From Streptococcus suis (lineage in GTDB: Bacteria > Bacillota > Bacilli > Lactobacillales > Streptococcaceae): a DNA stretch of 64,000 nucleotides. The stretch covers positions 62,001 to 126,000 of the forward strand of contig NZ_POJH01000029.1 in the NCBI RefSeq assembly GCF_002960625.1, given 5' to 3'. Of the stretch, positions 1-9,410 are shown piece after piece. The notes beneath the pieces are model-generated. The model searched no databases. It saw only the letters and a program-made list of their open reading frames with translations, and was not told where the DNA came from. Each line of letters begins with the position of its first letter. The first letter of the stretch is position 1. The position numbers and the translations under genes are program-made.

Positions 1-29
1 TCCCTTCTGTCCTTCTCAGACGTCTGTGT

Positions 30-752
30 CTAAAAAATACCATATCGTTTCTCCTTATCCATGATGGTTTCTAGCATGGCTGTGATAGAAGGCTTGTCTG
101 GCATGAGGTCTACCTCATAACCAGATTCCATCACCGCTTGGGCTGTTGTTTTTCCAATGACTGCTATTTTATGGCTGGCAGGGAACTTTTTGACTACCTC
201 TGTAAAACTGTGCCAGGCAGATGGACTGGCAAAGGTCCAAAGGACCCTATCCAATTCCAAATAGGGAGCAAGCTGAGCCTGACCTGCCTGATGGGCAACC
301 GTGTCATACATCTCCCAAGCTAGTACAGAATGCCCCTCCTGCCTCAAACCTTCTGCTATGAGTGGATTAGCCAAGTGACTCTGGGGGAGCAAAATCTTTT
401 GCCTTTCTAAGCCAAGTGCTATCCACTCCGCTACAAAATCTTTTCCATACTGGCTAGTCGACTCAAAAGTCACTGACCGTCCTGCTTCCCTTATGGAACG
501 ACTGGTCTGCTCACCAATACTGGCAATCTGTATAGAAGATGGAAGATGGGGCAGGAAGCACTCAAAGGCTGTTGCACTGGTGCAGAACAGCCAATCAGCC
601 TTTTCCAACTCCTGTTTAACTTGTTGAGGCAGAGGATGGGCCTGAAAAGCTATTAGGGGAACAGTTGCTAACTGAAAGCCTGCATTCTCCAAAGCTGCTC
701 GCAGGTCCAAATCTATGGTCCCATCTCTTGTTACTACAATCGTTGCTGTCAT
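30..752 (-). CDS. hemD: Uroporphyrinogen-III synthase (stand-alone)
   Basis: The 240-residue product resembles HemD, which closes and inverts ring D of hydroxymethylbilane to give uroporphyrinogen III, the last intermediate shared by heme, siroheme and B12. The family is poorly conserved in sequence. The call rests on length, on the two-lobed pattern with phrases such as WLFCTSATAFECF and LWTFASPSAWHSF, and on position directly after hemC, whose stop it overlaps by 4 bases. It is cytoplasmic. A second HemD-like domain is fused to the SUMT gene further up the same operon, so the function is duplicated here. It is the leftmost complete gene; the operon probably continues past the window edge. 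Confidence 0.85.
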   Translation of the reverse strand: MTATIVVTRDGTIDLDLRAALENAGFQLATVPLIAFQAHPLPQQVKQELEKADWLFCTSATAFECFLPHLPSSIQIASIGEQTSRSIREAGRSVTFESTSQYGKDFVAEWIALGLERQKILLPQSHLANPLIAEGLRQEGHSVLAWEMYDTVAHQAGQAQLAPYLELDRVLWTFASPSAWHSFTEVVKKFPASHKIAVIGKTTAQAVMESGYEVDLMPDKPSITAMLETIMDKEKRYGIF

Positions 753-1657
753 CTTGCTGGCTCAACCCCTAGCTGATTTAATTTCTCCACGGCCTCCTTG
801 GCCAACTGGAAGCCGTCATGACCAGATAGGCTGATGCGGTGGCAGTTCTTCTCGCTATCTGCTAGCATGACCTCTAACTGATAGTCGGCTCCAACTTGTT
901 TGGCCAAGGCAGCGATTGGGAAGGTGCAGTCAGCCCCCATTCCACGTAAAAATTCCCGCTCAATGCCGGCGCAGACTGCGGTTTCAGGATGGTTTATACT
1001 GGATAAGATGTCCAAAACTTGCTGGTCATCCGCCCGACATTCGATTCCCAGAGCTGCCTGGGCAACGGCAGGAAGACAAATGGATTCATCCAAATATTCG
1101 ATGTCCAAGTCAGCCTGGCTGGTCCAGCCAAGCCGATTGATCCCCGCAACTGCTAAGACAATAGCATCGTACTGGCCGTCACGGACCTTTTGGATACGGC
1201 TGTCGATATTTCCACGCAGGGACTTGTAGACCAAGTCAGGCCGAACAGCCTCAAGCTGAACTTGACGGCGAAGACTACTAGTCCCCACTACTGATCCAGC
1301 TGGCAAGCTAGCCAAGGTCATACCTGCTTCCCTGAAAATCAAACAGTCACGCACATCCTCACGCTCCGGACAGGCTCCAATGACACATCCCTCAGCTAGT
1401 AGCCCTGGAACATCTTTCAAGCTATGGACTGCTATATCAATCTCTTTTTCCACCAGTGCCTTTTCAATATCCTTGACAAAAACGCCTTTTCCACCAATTT
1501 TTTGGAGGCTGACATGAACTAGCTTGTCCCCTGTCGTTTTATAAGGAACCAGTTCAAACGCAACATCAGGATGCAAGGCCTTAAGGGCATCTACAACCAT
1601 ATTGGTCTGAGTCAGTGCTAGCTGGCTCTGGCGGGTTCCAACTCTAATTACTGTCAT
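749..1657 (-). CDS. hemC: Porphobilinogen deaminase (hydroxymethylbilane synthase)
   Basis: This 302-residue protein has the usual family length and begins with the typical RVGTRQSQLALTQT stretch. It polymerises four porphobilinogens into hydroxymethylbilane on a dipyrromethane cofactor. The cofactor-bearing cysteine is Cys244 in GADCTFPIAA. Conserved parts such as VHSLKDVPG and GTSSLRRQVQL are present. The start overlaps the end of hemA by 14 bases and the stop overlaps the start of hemD by 4, indicating translational coupling. In a streptococcus without evident heme synthesis in this window, its job is most likely to supply uroporphyrinogen III for cobalamin. Confidence 0.97.
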   Translation of the reverse strand: MTVIRVGTRQSQLALTQTNMVVDALKALHPDVAFELVPYKTTGDKLVHVSLQKIGGKGVFVKDIEKALVEKEIDIAVHSLKDVPGLLAEGCVIGACPEREDVRDCLIFREAGMTLASLPAGSVVGTSSLRRQVQLEAVRPDLVYKSLRGNIDSRIQKVRDGQYDAIVLAVAGINRLGWTSQADLDIEYLDESICLPAVAQAALGIECRADDQQVLDILSSINHPETAVCAGIEREFLRGMGADCTFPIAALAKQVGADYQLEVMLADSEKNCHRISLSGHDGFQLAKEAVEKLNQLGVEPAR

Positions 1658-2903
1658 GGTCTTCTCCTAGTCTATCTGCTTGTAAGCCAAAAAGTTTACA
1701 GACCAAGGCAATGTCGTAGTCAGACCTTTCTCCAACAGACATTTCCTTGAGTTGTAAAATGGGCTCTCGAATCAACTGATTGACAATTCCTTTCATGTGT
1801 TTAGAAATTTGTTTCTGTTCCCTCTCGGTCAAATTAGGTATCTTCCGATTGATACTTTCTAGGGATGTGGCATGAATTTGCAAGGCTTTCTCCCTCAGTT
1901 CACGGATGAGAGGCACAATTCCCAACTGAGCTTGCCAGGCTTGGTATTTGACCAACTCTCCTTCTATTTCCAAAACAATCTGTTCAGCAATCTCTCTCCG
2001 TTCTTCATGATAGACTTCTAGTTGATTGCTGAGATTCTCAATGGTGTAAAGGGTCATCTGCTCACTTGGGTGAATGGTCCTAGGCAGGCAAAGATCAAAG
2101 GCAATGACACTTTCTTTCAACATAGGCGGAAAGAGAATGTAGCCTCCTACTTTTACAGCTGAGAAAATGACATCCGCATCCGCAACTGCCGCTTCAAGCT
2201 GATCCCAGCCAAAAGCCTGGACACGTTGGTCCTGCAGAAAATGCTGGGCCTTGGAAACTGTTCGATTGACCAAACGGACTTGTTCAAAAGGCTTTTTCAG
2301 CAAATACTTGGTTACAAGTTGGCCGATTTCACCCAGGCCGATAACCGCTACCCTTTTTCTAGAATAGTCAAAATCAGTCTGTTCCAACAGTTGCACTGCT
2401 GTTAATCCTATGGAAATAGGCCGAGCATTGATGCGGTACTCTTCATGCATTCGTTTGGCAAAGGTCATGACCTGCTTAAAGACTTGATTTAAGATGACAC
2501 CAGTCGTTCCTACTGTCTGAGCTCGGGCAAAGGCCCGTTTCAACTGACCTAGAATTTGAGTTTCCCCTAAAATCTTCGATTCCAGGCCAATGGACACTCT
2601 GAGCAGGTGTTCTAAGACCTGATTGGCTTCTTTGAAGATTAGACAAGGTTCCACTTCCTCCGCTTCTAGCTGGAACCAGTTCTGTAAAAAGCGTTTAGCG
2701 TAATAGCGTCCTGTATGGAGCTGGTCCACCACTAGATACAGCTCGGTTCGATTACAAGTCGATACAATGACCGTTTCAAAAATACTTTTCTCTTGGTTCA
2801 GTGCCTCTAAGGCCTGGTCCACTTCCTCGTCGGAAAAATGTGCCCTCTCCAGCAAACTAAATGGCGTATTTTGATGGGTCAATCCAACATATAATAGGTC
2901 CAT
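1644..2903 (-). CDS. hemA: Glutamyl-tRNA reductase
   Basis: HemA reduces glutamyl-tRNA(Glu) with NADPH to glutamate-1-semialdehyde, the first committed step of the C5 tetrapyrrole route. At 419 residues it has normal length. The catalytic Cys50 lies in VSTCNRTELY, a Rossmann NADPH domain follows (VAVIGLGEIGQLV, about residues 180-195), and a helical dimerisation domain ends the protein. It sits between the precorrin-2 dehydrogenase gene and hemC. The partner enzyme HemL and porphobilinogen synthase HemB are not in the window and probably lie just beyond its left edge. Confidence 0.96.
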   Translation of the reverse strand: MDLLYVGLTHQNTPFSLLERAHFSDEEVDQALEALNQEKSIFETVIVSTCNRTELYLVVDQLHTGRYYAKRFLQNWFQLEAEEVEPCLIFKEANQVLEHLLRVSIGLESKILGETQILGQLKRAFARAQTVGTTGVILNQVFKQVMTFAKRMHEEYRINARPISIGLTAVQLLEQTDFDYSRKRVAVIGLGEIGQLVTKYLLKKPFEQVRLVNRTVSKAQHFLQDQRVQAFGWDQLEAAVADADVIFSAVKVGGYILFPPMLKESVIAFDLCLPRTIHPSEQMTLYTIENLSNQLEVYHEERREIAEQIVLEIEGELVKYQAWQAQLGIVPLIRELREKALQIHATSLESINRKIPNLTEREQKQISKHMKGIVNQLIREPILQLKEMSVGERSDYDIALVCKLFGLQADRLGEDHDSN

Positions 2904-2919
2904 AACATACTAACCTTTT

Positions 2920-3360
2920 TCATTCTAAGTCTTCTAATAGTGCTTCAATTTTCTGGCGTATAGCTTTTGAATAGGCAGCTGAAGCACCATTTGTTGAAAT
3001 CATGACAGAAAAATTTTTTCCCTTGGCCATTGCTACATTATAAAAATCAGAGTGGTTCTTGTCACCAGTATTGTTGACCAGCTGACTAGGTCCAGCATCC
3101 GCCATTACCTGCAGATTGACACTGGCTTGGTCGGTACAGGCAAAGGCTAATCTTGCCCCCTCTAAATCACCTTTTTGATAGGGTCTAGCAAGCCAGGTCA
3201 CCTGCGTCGCATCAATGCTTGAATGCAGGTCTGGACTGATGACAGTCACCAAGGCTCCTTGATCTAGCAAGCCCTTAATTTTTCGGGAAGCAACCTTTCC
3301 CCCTCCTATCACAACTACCTTTTTTCCCTTTATGTTGATCATAACAGGGTACATAATCAT
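2920..3360 (-). CDS. Precorrin-2 dehydrogenase (siroheme synthase N-terminal type)
   Basis: At 146 residues this matches the stand-alone NAD-dependent precorrin-2 dehydrogenase (CysG N-terminal, Met8p, SirC type). It oxidises precorrin-2 to sirohydrochlorin. The Rossmann motif KKVVVIGGGKVASRK is at residues 13-27 and an ISTNGASAAYSKAIR helix follows near the C-terminus. There is no fused ferrochelatase or methyltransferase domain; in this operon CbiK and CobA supply those steps. AAGGAGG precedes the ATG closely. The start overlaps the stop of the upstream pduO-type gene by 4 bases. Confidence 0.92.
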   Translation of the reverse strand: MIMYPVMINIKGKKVVVIGGGKVASRKIKGLLDQGALVTVISPDLHSSIDATQVTWLARPYQKGDLEGARLAFACTDQASVNLQVMADAGPSQLVNNTGDKNHSDFYNVAMAKGKNFSVMISTNGASAAYSKAIRQKIEALLEDLE

Positions 3361-3941
3361 GCCTCCTTTTTTCGACTTCGAAAAATCTTAGAGCTGCGTT
3401 CATAGACCGTATCAGCAACCCCTAGTCTAAAATTAACCAGGCGAGCTAGGACAAAAAAGTAGTCTGATAAACGGTTAATATAGACAAGACCGACTGGATT
3501 TACTTTTTCTTCTATCTCCATTAAGGCTACCATCCGACGTTCCAATCGTCGAGTGAGCGTTCTTGCCATATGAAAAGAACTGGCAATCAAATGCCCACCT
3601 GGTATGATGAACTTTTCCAACTGCGGTGGCTGGTTCATATAGGCATCCATACGTTCTTCCAGCCAATTCACTGTAGCTTCTTCCTGCTTGTAGGGCCGCA
3701 ATTCCCTTGGTGTAGCTAGGTCGCTGCCACAATCAAAAAGCTGCTGCTGGATTTGCTCACACTCTAGTCGAAGGTCGTCCAGTTCTACGTATTCTCTCAT
3801 CTCCGCAACAATTCTTCCAAGCAGGGAACACAGTTCATCCATAGTCCCGTAGGCTTCCACGCGCTCATGGGTCTTGGAAACTCGGTCACCACCATAAAGA
3901 CGGGTTTTCCCTCTATCTCCATATCCTGTATAAATTCGCAT
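3357..3941 (-). CDS. PduO-type ATP:cob(I)alamin adenosyltransferase, copy 1
   Basis: PduO-family enzymes transfer the 5'-deoxyadenosyl group of ATP to cob(I)alamin, making coenzyme B12. The ATG at 3941 was preferred over an in-frame ATG 24 bases upstream because the protein then starts MRIYTGYGDRGKT like its relatives and a GGAAGGGAAA ribosome site fits. Signature parts are LFDCGSDLATP, FIIPGG, ARTLTRRLERRMV and INRLSDYFFVLAR. The ATP and salt-bridge arginines and the phenylalanine before PGG are retained. A second copy lies near 20.4-21.0 kb; the two are clearly diverged, so this is not a recent duplication. It follows cbiP with short overlap-type spacing. Confidence 0.93.
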   Translation of the reverse strand: MRIYTGYGDRGKTRLYGGDRVSKTHERVEAYGTMDELCSLLGRIVAEMREYVELDDLRLECEQIQQQLFDCGSDLATPRELRPYKQEEATVNWLEERMDAYMNQPPQLEKFIIPGGHLIASSFHMARTLTRRLERRMVALMEIEEKVNPVGLVYINRLSDYFFVLARLVNFRLGVADTVYERSSKIFRSRKKEA

Positions 3942-3961
3942 ACATTTTCCCTTCCTAACGG

Positions 3962-5449
3962 TCAAGCTAAGATGTCATAGATAGCTGTCATATCTAGCGA
4001 CTCTCTCAAAATAGTTGCTAATTTATCGTATTCTCTATCTTTCATGGTCTGAATGGTTTCTACTTGTTGGTCGAGAGCAGGCAAACCTTTTTTGATCCTC
4101 AGTTGATTGAGGTAGTCACGAGTCCAGGCCACATTGTCGAAAATGCCATGTAGATAGGTTCCTTGAACCTGACCTCCATGTCCAATGGCTCCGTCCTGGC
4201 GGTCCGTCGCTTCTCCATTTTGCAAGACAATAGTTGAAAATGGTTGAACACCGTCAGCCAACTGGGTTTCCCCCATGTGAATTTCATAACCTTCTAAGCT
4301 GTAATCTCCCTGCTTAGCCTGAACTTGAGTGGTACATTTGTTGGCTCGGAAAATAGTGGTCGTTTCCAGAAGACCTAGCCCCGCCATATCCTCAATGCTC
4401 GATTCCACCCCTAGAGGATCGGAGAGCTCTTGCCCCAGCAACTGATAGCCACCACAGATGCCAAAAATAGCACTTCCTTCTTGGAAACAACGATGGATCT
4501 CTTTATCCAAGCCTGACTCTGCCAAATAGACCATATCTTCAATGGTATTCTTGCTTCCTGGTAAAATCAAGAGATCTGGACTGCCAAGCTCATCAGCGGA
4601 TCCAACATAGCGGACAGATACATCTGGATGCATTTCCAGACTATTAAAATCTGTAAAATTGGACATCCTGTTCAGGTTGATAATCGCTACATCCAGGTCT
4701 TTTTCTAGATTGAATTTCCTACTTTTCTGAACAAGGGCCACGCTATCCTCACTGTCAATATGGAGCTGAGCGTAAGGGACAACACCCAAGACAGGAACCT
4801 TTGTCAACTCTTCTATCATATCAATTCCTGACTGAAGAAGGGCAACATCCCCTCGGAATTTATTGATAATCACTCCCTTGATCCGCTGGCGGTCCTCCTC
4901 TGGCATGAGCATGATTGTCCCATAAATCGAGGCAAAGACACCGCCCTTGTCAATATCTGCAACCAGGATAACAGGTGCATCCACCAGTCTCGCCATGCCC
5001 ATATTGACAATATCCCTGTCGTTCAAATTGATTTCAGCAGGACTTCCTGCCCCTTCAAGAAGGATGACATCATTTTCAGAACTCAGTTCCTCATAAACAT
5101 CCTTAATCTTAGGAAGCAGTTCCTGCTTAAATTCGTGATATTCAACAGCATCCATATCGGTCAAAACCTGACCCATGAAAACAACCTGGGATTTTCGGTC
5201 AGAAGTTGGTTTGAGGAGAACAGGATTCATGCGAACATCTGGTTCAACCTGAGCAGCCTCTGCTTGAAAGACCTGAGCCCGTCCCATTTCCTGACCTGTT
5301 TTAGTAATGTAGGAATTCAGGGCCATATTCTGTGATTTGAAGGGCACAACCCGCAGGCCATCCTGCTTAAAAATACGACACAATCCCGCTACGATAATAC
5401 TCTTACCAGCATCAGATGCAGTTCCTTGAACCATCAACGATTTTGCCAT
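3962..5449 (-). CDS. cbiP: Adenosylcobyric acid synthase (glutamine-hydrolysing)
   Basis: CbiP/CobQ amidates the b, d, e and g side chains of adenosylcobyrinic acid a,c-diamide. From the chosen ATG the protein is 495 residues and begins MAKSLMVQGTASDAGKS, the normal start with its ATP-binding loop. The in-frame ATG 36 bases upstream would add an unrelated MNRYFLKGLEKT tail. A dethiobiotin-synthetase-like N-terminal half is followed by a glutamine amidotransferase half with the nucleophile Cys in GICGGYQLLG and the triad His in GTYLHGIFDN. The start lies inside the 3' end of cbiO (38-base overlap). Confidence 0.95.
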   Translation of the reverse strand: MAKSLMVQGTASDAGKSIIVAGLCRIFKQDGLRVVPFKSQNMALNSYITKTGQEMGRAQVFQAEAAQVEPDVRMNPVLLKPTSDRKSQVVFMGQVLTDMDAVEYHEFKQELLPKIKDVYEELSSENDVILLEGAGSPAEINLNDRDIVNMGMARLVDAPVILVADIDKGGVFASIYGTIMLMPEEDRQRIKGVIINKFRGDVALLQSGIDMIEELTKVPVLGVVPYAQLHIDSEDSVALVQKSRKFNLEKDLDVAIINLNRMSNFTDFNSLEMHPDVSVRYVGSADELGSPDLLILPGSKNTIEDMVYLAESGLDKEIHRCFQEGSAIFGICGGYQLLGQELSDPLGVESSIEDMAGLGLLETTTIFRANKCTTQVQAKQGDYSLEGYEIHMGETQLADGVQPFSTIVLQNGEATDRQDGAIGHGGQVQGTYLHGIFDNVAWTRDYLNQLRIKKGLPALDQQVETIQTMKDREYDKLATILRESLDMTAIYDILA

Positions 5450-6251
5450 AGTCTTTTCCAATCCTTTCAAAAAATACCTGTTCATTTTCTGCCAATGGAA
5501 GGCCCATTGCTAGATGTAGTTTAACTAGCCAAGGTAAAGATAGGCGCGCCTTCTCTAGTGTCTCCTTCTCTAAAAAGACACTGCCCACATCTCCTTCCAA
5601 GACCAATCTTCCCTTATCAAGTAGATAAACGTAGTCACAACAGTCATACATCAAATCCATATCGTGACTGGTCAAGATTATCTTCGTACCTTGCTTGGCC
5701 AACTTTTTCATCAAAATCATCATGTGATCTCGACCACGCGGATCCAGTCCTGCAGTCGGCTCATCCAGCAACAAGTACTTGGGTTGTAAGGCTAAGACAC
5801 CTGCAATCGCAACCTTTTTCTTCTGCCCATAGCTCAGATAGTGAACAGGCCGATTTCGCAGATGTTCAATATGCATATCCTTTAAAGCCTTATCCACCCG
5901 CTCCTTGATTTCTTGCTCAGGATAGGAAAGATTTCGAAGGGCAAGAGCCACATCATCTTCCACGACTGAATAAAACAATTGTTGTTCAGGGTCTTGAAAA
6001 ACAATTCCGACCTCTTGGCGATAGGCATATAATGCTTTTTTAGAATAAACGAGCGGTTTCTCTTGGTAAAATACCCTCCCATTTTGGGGCTGATAAAGTC
6101 CCATGATGACCTTCATCAAGGTAGATTTACCAGAACCATTGGCTCCTAAGACACCGACGATTTGCCCCTTGTCAAAGTCCATACTCACATCTTCTAGGAC
6201 CTTACCAAAATCGAAATTATAGGTATAACTGATATTCTCCACACTCAGCAT
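5412..6251 (-). CDS. cbiO: Cobalt ECF transporter ATP-binding subunit
   Basis: CbiO is the ATPase of the CbiMNQO energy-coupling-factor cobalt importer. The 279-residue protein has Walker A GANGSGKST at residues 36-44, Q-loop VFQDPEQQLFYSV, the signature LSYGQKKKVAIAG, Walker B YLLLDEPTAGLDP and an H-loop TSHDMD. The QDPEQQLF form is typical of cobalt/nickel and other ECF ATPases. It acts at the inner face of the membrane with CbiQ. It lies directly after cbiM, cbiN and cbiQ, the classical order, and its 3' end overlaps cbiP. Confidence 0.95.
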   Translation of the reverse strand: MLSVENISYTYNFDFGKVLEDVSMDFDKGQIVGVLGANGSGKSTLMKVIMGLYQPQNGRVFYQEKPLVYSKKALYAYRQEVGIVFQDPEQQLFYSVVEDDVALALRNLSYPEQEIKERVDKALKDMHIEHLRNRPVHYLSYGQKKKVAIAGVLALQPKYLLLDEPTAGLDPRGRDHMMILMKKLAKQGTKIILTSHDMDLMYDCCDYVYLLDKGRLVLEGDVGSVFLEKETLEKARLSLPWLVKLHLAMGLPLAENEQVFFERIGKDYGKIVDGSRNCI

Positions 6252-6260
6252 GATGACCTC

Positions 6261-6926
6261 CTAACGATCAAAGCGAAATTCTAACATATCATTGATCTGT
6301 CGATTTGCTCTCATCAATCTAGTAAATAATTGACTAGCTAATAAGCCCATGGTTTGATAACTCTGTTTCATTGTTCCAAAACCAAATTTCAAATCAAGTG
6401 TATCCCGCATGACGAGAAATTCTTCCAAAAACATGAAGATAAAACGATACATAAAGACAATAACTTCCAATAATTCGTTTGGAATACGAAAACTTCTTAG
6501 CAAGTCAATCAACTGTCTAAATGGTACAGTAAGAACAAAAAAGTAGGTAGACATCAAACAAGCATAACTTCTCACAAACACCTCAAGGGTTTGAACTAGA
6601 CTGGCCTGGCTGATGACTGCATAGCCCTTCCACAAAGGCAAGGCGAGAAGGACATCCTGCGAAGGAGATGCTTGAAAACTCACGGCCATGGTTACTAAAC
6701 TGATAAGAACGAAAGGCAGGGTTAACAATAGCCATTTTGCATAGGTTTTCCAATGTAACCTTGCTACATAACAAGTCACCGGAAATACGGCCACTATAAT
6801 AGCCCATTGTAGGCTAGGAATTCCTGTAAAAGAAATTCCTAGCAACAATAGGTAAATCCCTAATTTTACTTTGGGAGATAGCCCGACCAGTCTGTTCTGG
6901 TAGGCGTATTGATCAATGATTAACAT
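6261..6926 (-). CDS. cbiQ: Cobalt ECF transporter transmembrane subunit
   Basis: CbiQ is the membrane coupling (T) component of the cobalt importer. The ATG at 6926 was chosen: a strong AAGGGAAAG site sits 5-6 bases upstream and the protein then begins MLIIDQYAYQNRLVGLSP, as in the family. An upstream in-frame ATG at 7055 would read through the end of cbiN. The 221-residue product has four to five hydrophobic segments and the cytoplasmic coupling-helix region near ELLEVIVFMYRFIFM and LMRANRQI. It overlaps cbiN by 14 bases. Confidence 0.92.
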   Translation of the reverse strand: MLIIDQYAYQNRLVGLSPKVKLGIYLLLLGISFTGIPSLQWAIIVAVFPVTCYVARLHWKTYAKWLLLTLPFVLISLVTMAVSFQASPSQDVLLALPLWKGYAVISQASLVQTLEVFVRSYACLMSTYFFVLTVPFRQLIDLLRSFRIPNELLEVIVFMYRFIFMFLEEFLVMRDTLDLKFGFGTMKQSYQTMGLLASQLFTRLMRANRQINDMLEFRFDR

Positions 6927-7194
6927 ATTTCTTTCCCTTATGATAACCCAATACATAGGTAATAATACCAACACCAATGCTACCTTGAAGCGTGAAGAGA
7001 AGACTCTCAATTTCGCCACTAGCTGGTTCGTAAATCGAAGCAAACCATGGTTCATAGTCTGGATTAACCTCTGTAATGGCTACTTCAGCTCCCCCATCCG
7101 AACCACCAAATTCAGCATCTTTAGGTGCTAGGAAAAAGGCACCGACAGCAATTAAGACACAGGTCAATAACAAGAAAATATTTTGCTTTTTCAT
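6913..7194 (-). CDS. cbiN: Cobalt transport accessory protein
   Basis: CbiN is the small auxiliary subunit needed by CbiM for Co2+ uptake. The 93-residue protein has the family layout: an N-terminal membrane helix (IFLLLTCVLIAVGAFFL, about residues 5-21), an extracytoplasmic loop with DYEPWFASIYEPASGEIES, and a second helix (LQGSIGVGIITYVLGY) before a lysine-rich tail. The WF..IYEP.SGEIES stretch is the family signature. It lies 1 base after cbiM and overlaps cbiQ. Confidence 0.93.
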   Translation of the reverse strand: MKKQNIFLLLTCVLIAVGAFFLAPKDAEFGGSDGGAEVAITEVNPDYEPWFASIYEPASGEIESLLFTLQGSIGVGIITYVLGYHKGKKYVNH

Positions 7195-7195
7195 C

Positions 7196-7918
7196 TTAGA
7201 ATACCCCTACTTCTTCTTTTTTAGCATTGGCTACAACCAAGTTATACAATACTACTGACAAAAGACCTTCAATGATAGCGATTGGAATCTGTGTAACCAT
7301 GAAGACACCCATAAATTTCATTGCAGCACCAACGACACCTGCTTGTGCATCTGGAAAGGCCAATGATAATTGTAGCGAAGTAGTTAAATACGTTGCCAAG
7401 TCAGCTACAAAGGCACAGAGGAAAATAGCCACGCGCTTATTGACTTTCATAGACAGAGCTAATTTATAGACAAAGTAACCGACAAATGGGCCTACGACTG
7501 CCATTGAAAATCCATTTGCTCCCAGAGTTGTCAAACCACCGTGAGCCAAGAAAAGAGCTTGGAAAAGCAAACAGATTGTTCCTAAAACTACCATGACACT
7601 TGGACCAAACATAGCTGTACCAAAGCCGACACCTGTTGGATGAGATGTTGAACCTGTTACAGATGGAATTTTCAGGGCTGACAGAATAAAGACAAAGGCA
7701 CCTGACAAAGCCAAGCCAACCTTGCTTTCAGGATTGCTCTGAACCGATTTTTTTAGTTGGTACAATCCATATAGGAAGAATGGAGCGAAGATAGCAAACC
7801 AGAGCAAGGCATGAGCAGGAGGTAAATAACCTTCCATAATGTGCATGGCTGCTACTGGCGTAGCTGTAACTAGGGTCAGCAAAGCAACAAGTGCTATAAG
7901 ATTCAATAACTTTTTCAT
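7196..7918 (-). CDS. cbiM: Cobalt ECF transporter substrate-binding membrane subunit
   Basis: CbiM is the S component that binds Co2+. The 240-residue protein begins with a hydrophobic signal sequence ending TPVAA, so that cleavage would expose [10 protein letters not shown]. In characterised CbiM/NikM proteins the metal is bound by the mature N-terminus and a His at position 2, and that arrangement is visible here. A conserved [12 protein letters not shown] stretch with further metal-ligand histidine follows. Six or so membrane helices are apparent. It heads the cbiMNQO transporter block inside the biosynthetic operon, so no separate regulation is seen. Confidence 0.95.
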   Translation of the reverse strand: MKKLLNLIALVALLTLVTATPVAAMHIMEGYLPPAHALLWFAIFAPFFLYGLYQLKKSVQSNPESKVGLALSGAFVFILSALKIPSVTGSTSHPTGVGFGTAMFGPSVMVVLGTICLLFQALFLAHGGLTTLGANGFSMAVVGPFVGYFVYKLALSMKVNKRVAIFLCAFVADLATYLTTSLQLSLAFPDAQAGVVGAAMKFMGVFMVTQIPIAIIEGLLSVVLYNLVVANAKKEEVGVF

Positions 7919-7937
7919 GTTATTCTCCTTTAATTTT

Positions 7938-8633
7938 TTAATGTTTTTTAACTAACATAGTTGAGAAATAGGATAATGTTTCATCCTGAGAAAGATTGGC
8001 AATGCCACGACGAATCTCTTGTTGTTCTGTACTAGAACGACTAACAAGAATCGTTTTTTCAAGCAGATCAAACTGTTTTAACAAGGGAAGCACTTCAGCA
8101 AGATGATTGGCCACCTTCATGATAACAACCGTTTCATGTGTTGCTAATACAGCCTCTAAGCGTTGAACACCTGCAGTCGCTGGAACAACTGCAAAGGATT
8201 CCTCATCCATGACCAAGGGCAAGCCTGCTTCTGCAGCGATACTGTTATAAGATGTTATTCCAGGTATGGTCTTGGTTTCGATACGGTTTCCGATAATATC
8301 TAATAGATAACTATAGGTACTGAAAACCATGGGATCACCGAGAGTGATAAAGCCTACATTCTTACCTGCTCGAACATCTGCAACAATTTCCTCAGCGATT
8401 TCTAGCCACTGACTTTCTTTATGCGACTTATCCCGCACCATTGGAAAATGCCGTTGCTTGATGGTCAAGTCTTCGCTAACATAGGGACTAGCAATTTCTA
8501 GTGCTAAACTTTTGGTGCCTTTCTTGGCTTCGGGAGTATAAAGAATATCAAGCTCTCCTAGGATACGACTGGCTTTTACTGTCACTAACTCGCTGTCACC
8601 AGGTCCAATACCGATTCCATAAAATCTCGCCAT
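7938..8633 (-). CDS. cbiL: Cobalt-precorrin-2 C20-methyltransferase
   Basis: CbiL uses S-adenosylmethionine to methylate C20 of cobalt-factor II, the first step committed to the corrin ring. The 231-residue protein starts [21 protein letters not shown], the glycine-rich SAM-binding loop of the tetrapyrrole methyltransferase family, followed by [13 protein letters not shown] and [18 protein letters not shown]. These residues fit C20 enzymes better than the C11 or C17 paralogues. It sits between cbiK and the cobalt transporter genes, which suits its substrate. Confidence 0.93.
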   Translation of the reverse strand: MARFYGIGIGPGDSELVTVKASRILGELDILYTPEAKKGTKSLALEIASPYVSEDLTIKQRHFPMVRDKSHKESQWLEIAEEIVADVRAGKNVGFITLGDPMVFSTYSYLLDIIGNRIETKTIPGITSYNSIAAEAGLPLVMDEESFAVVPATAGVQRLEAVLATHETVVIMKVANHLAEVLPLLKQFDLLEKTILVSRSSTEQQEIRRGIANLSQDETLSYFSTMLVKKH

Positions 8634-8642
8634 AAGCTACTC

Positions 8643-9410
8643 CTATTCAATAATTTTACTAAGGTGTTGAATATATCTATCCCGAATAGCTGCATATTCT
8701 CCTAAACCAATTAAGTGAGGTATCACTTCATAGCCGCGTTGGCTAAAGTAGGTATTCCACGAATCTTCATCGTCTGACACCATATCATTGGTTGCATGTT
8801 CTCCCGCCACAAGCATGAATGGTGCTAAATGCACTTCTTTGATTCCCTTAGATTTTAATTTCTCCTCAATCTGCTCAACAGGTGGATAGCTTTCTACACA
8901 ACCAATATGGACTGAGCTCCCTGCCAACATATGATCCAAAGCCGCATAGGCTACAAAAGCATTATGTTGGCTTCCATGTCCCATTAAAACAGTAGCTGCC
9001 TGTTCACCAAAATGACCATATTGGTCAATCAGTACTTGCTTGACTTGCTGATAGTCGTCTTCACTGTGGAGCAAGGGCTGACCAACTTTTATGATGTCAA
9101 AATAGGATTGGAATTCTTTTGATTGATTCAAGATTTTTTCAAATTCAGATCCAGCAATAATGTGTAATGGTTGAATGTAAACTTCTCGAATACCCTCATC
9201 CTTCATTTGTTCCAGAGCTTGTTTAACAGTTGGAATGTCCAGTCCCTCATTTTCCTTTATGCGTTTTAAAACAACTGTGGAAGTAAAGGCTTGATAAACA
9301 GCATACTGGGGAAAAGCGTCTTTAATGGCCAATTCACAGGCACCAATCGTTTTTTGTCTGGTTTCTGGATGAGTTGTTCCAAAACTCACCAATAATATAG
9401 CTTTTGTCAT
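8643..9410 (-). CDS. cbiK: Anaerobic cobalt chelatase (sirohydrochlorin cobaltochelatase)
   Basis: CbiK inserts Co2+ into sirohydrochlorin without ATP, the defining step of the cobalt-early pathway. The 255-residue protein starts MTKAILLVSFGTTHPETR as in the family. The metal-site histidines line up as His145 (LMGHGSQHN) and His205 (VAGEHATNDM). No signal peptide is present, so this is a cytoplasmic form, not the periplasmic CbiKp. It overlaps the end of cobA/hemD by 4 bases and is followed by cbiL, the enzyme that takes its product. Confidence 0.96.
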   Translation of the reverse strand: MTKAILLVSFGTTHPETRQKTIGACELAIKDAFPQYAVYQAFTSTVVLKRIKENEGLDIPTVKQALEQMKDEGIREVYIQPLHIIAGSEFEKILNQSKEFQSYFDIIKVGQPLLHSEDDYQQVKQVLIDQYGHFGEQAATVLMGHGSQHNAFVAYAALDHMLAGSSVHIGCVESYPPVEQIEEKLKSKGIKEVHLAPFMLVAGEHATNDMVSDDEDSWNTYFSQRGYEVIPHLIGLGEYAAIRDRYIQHLSKIIE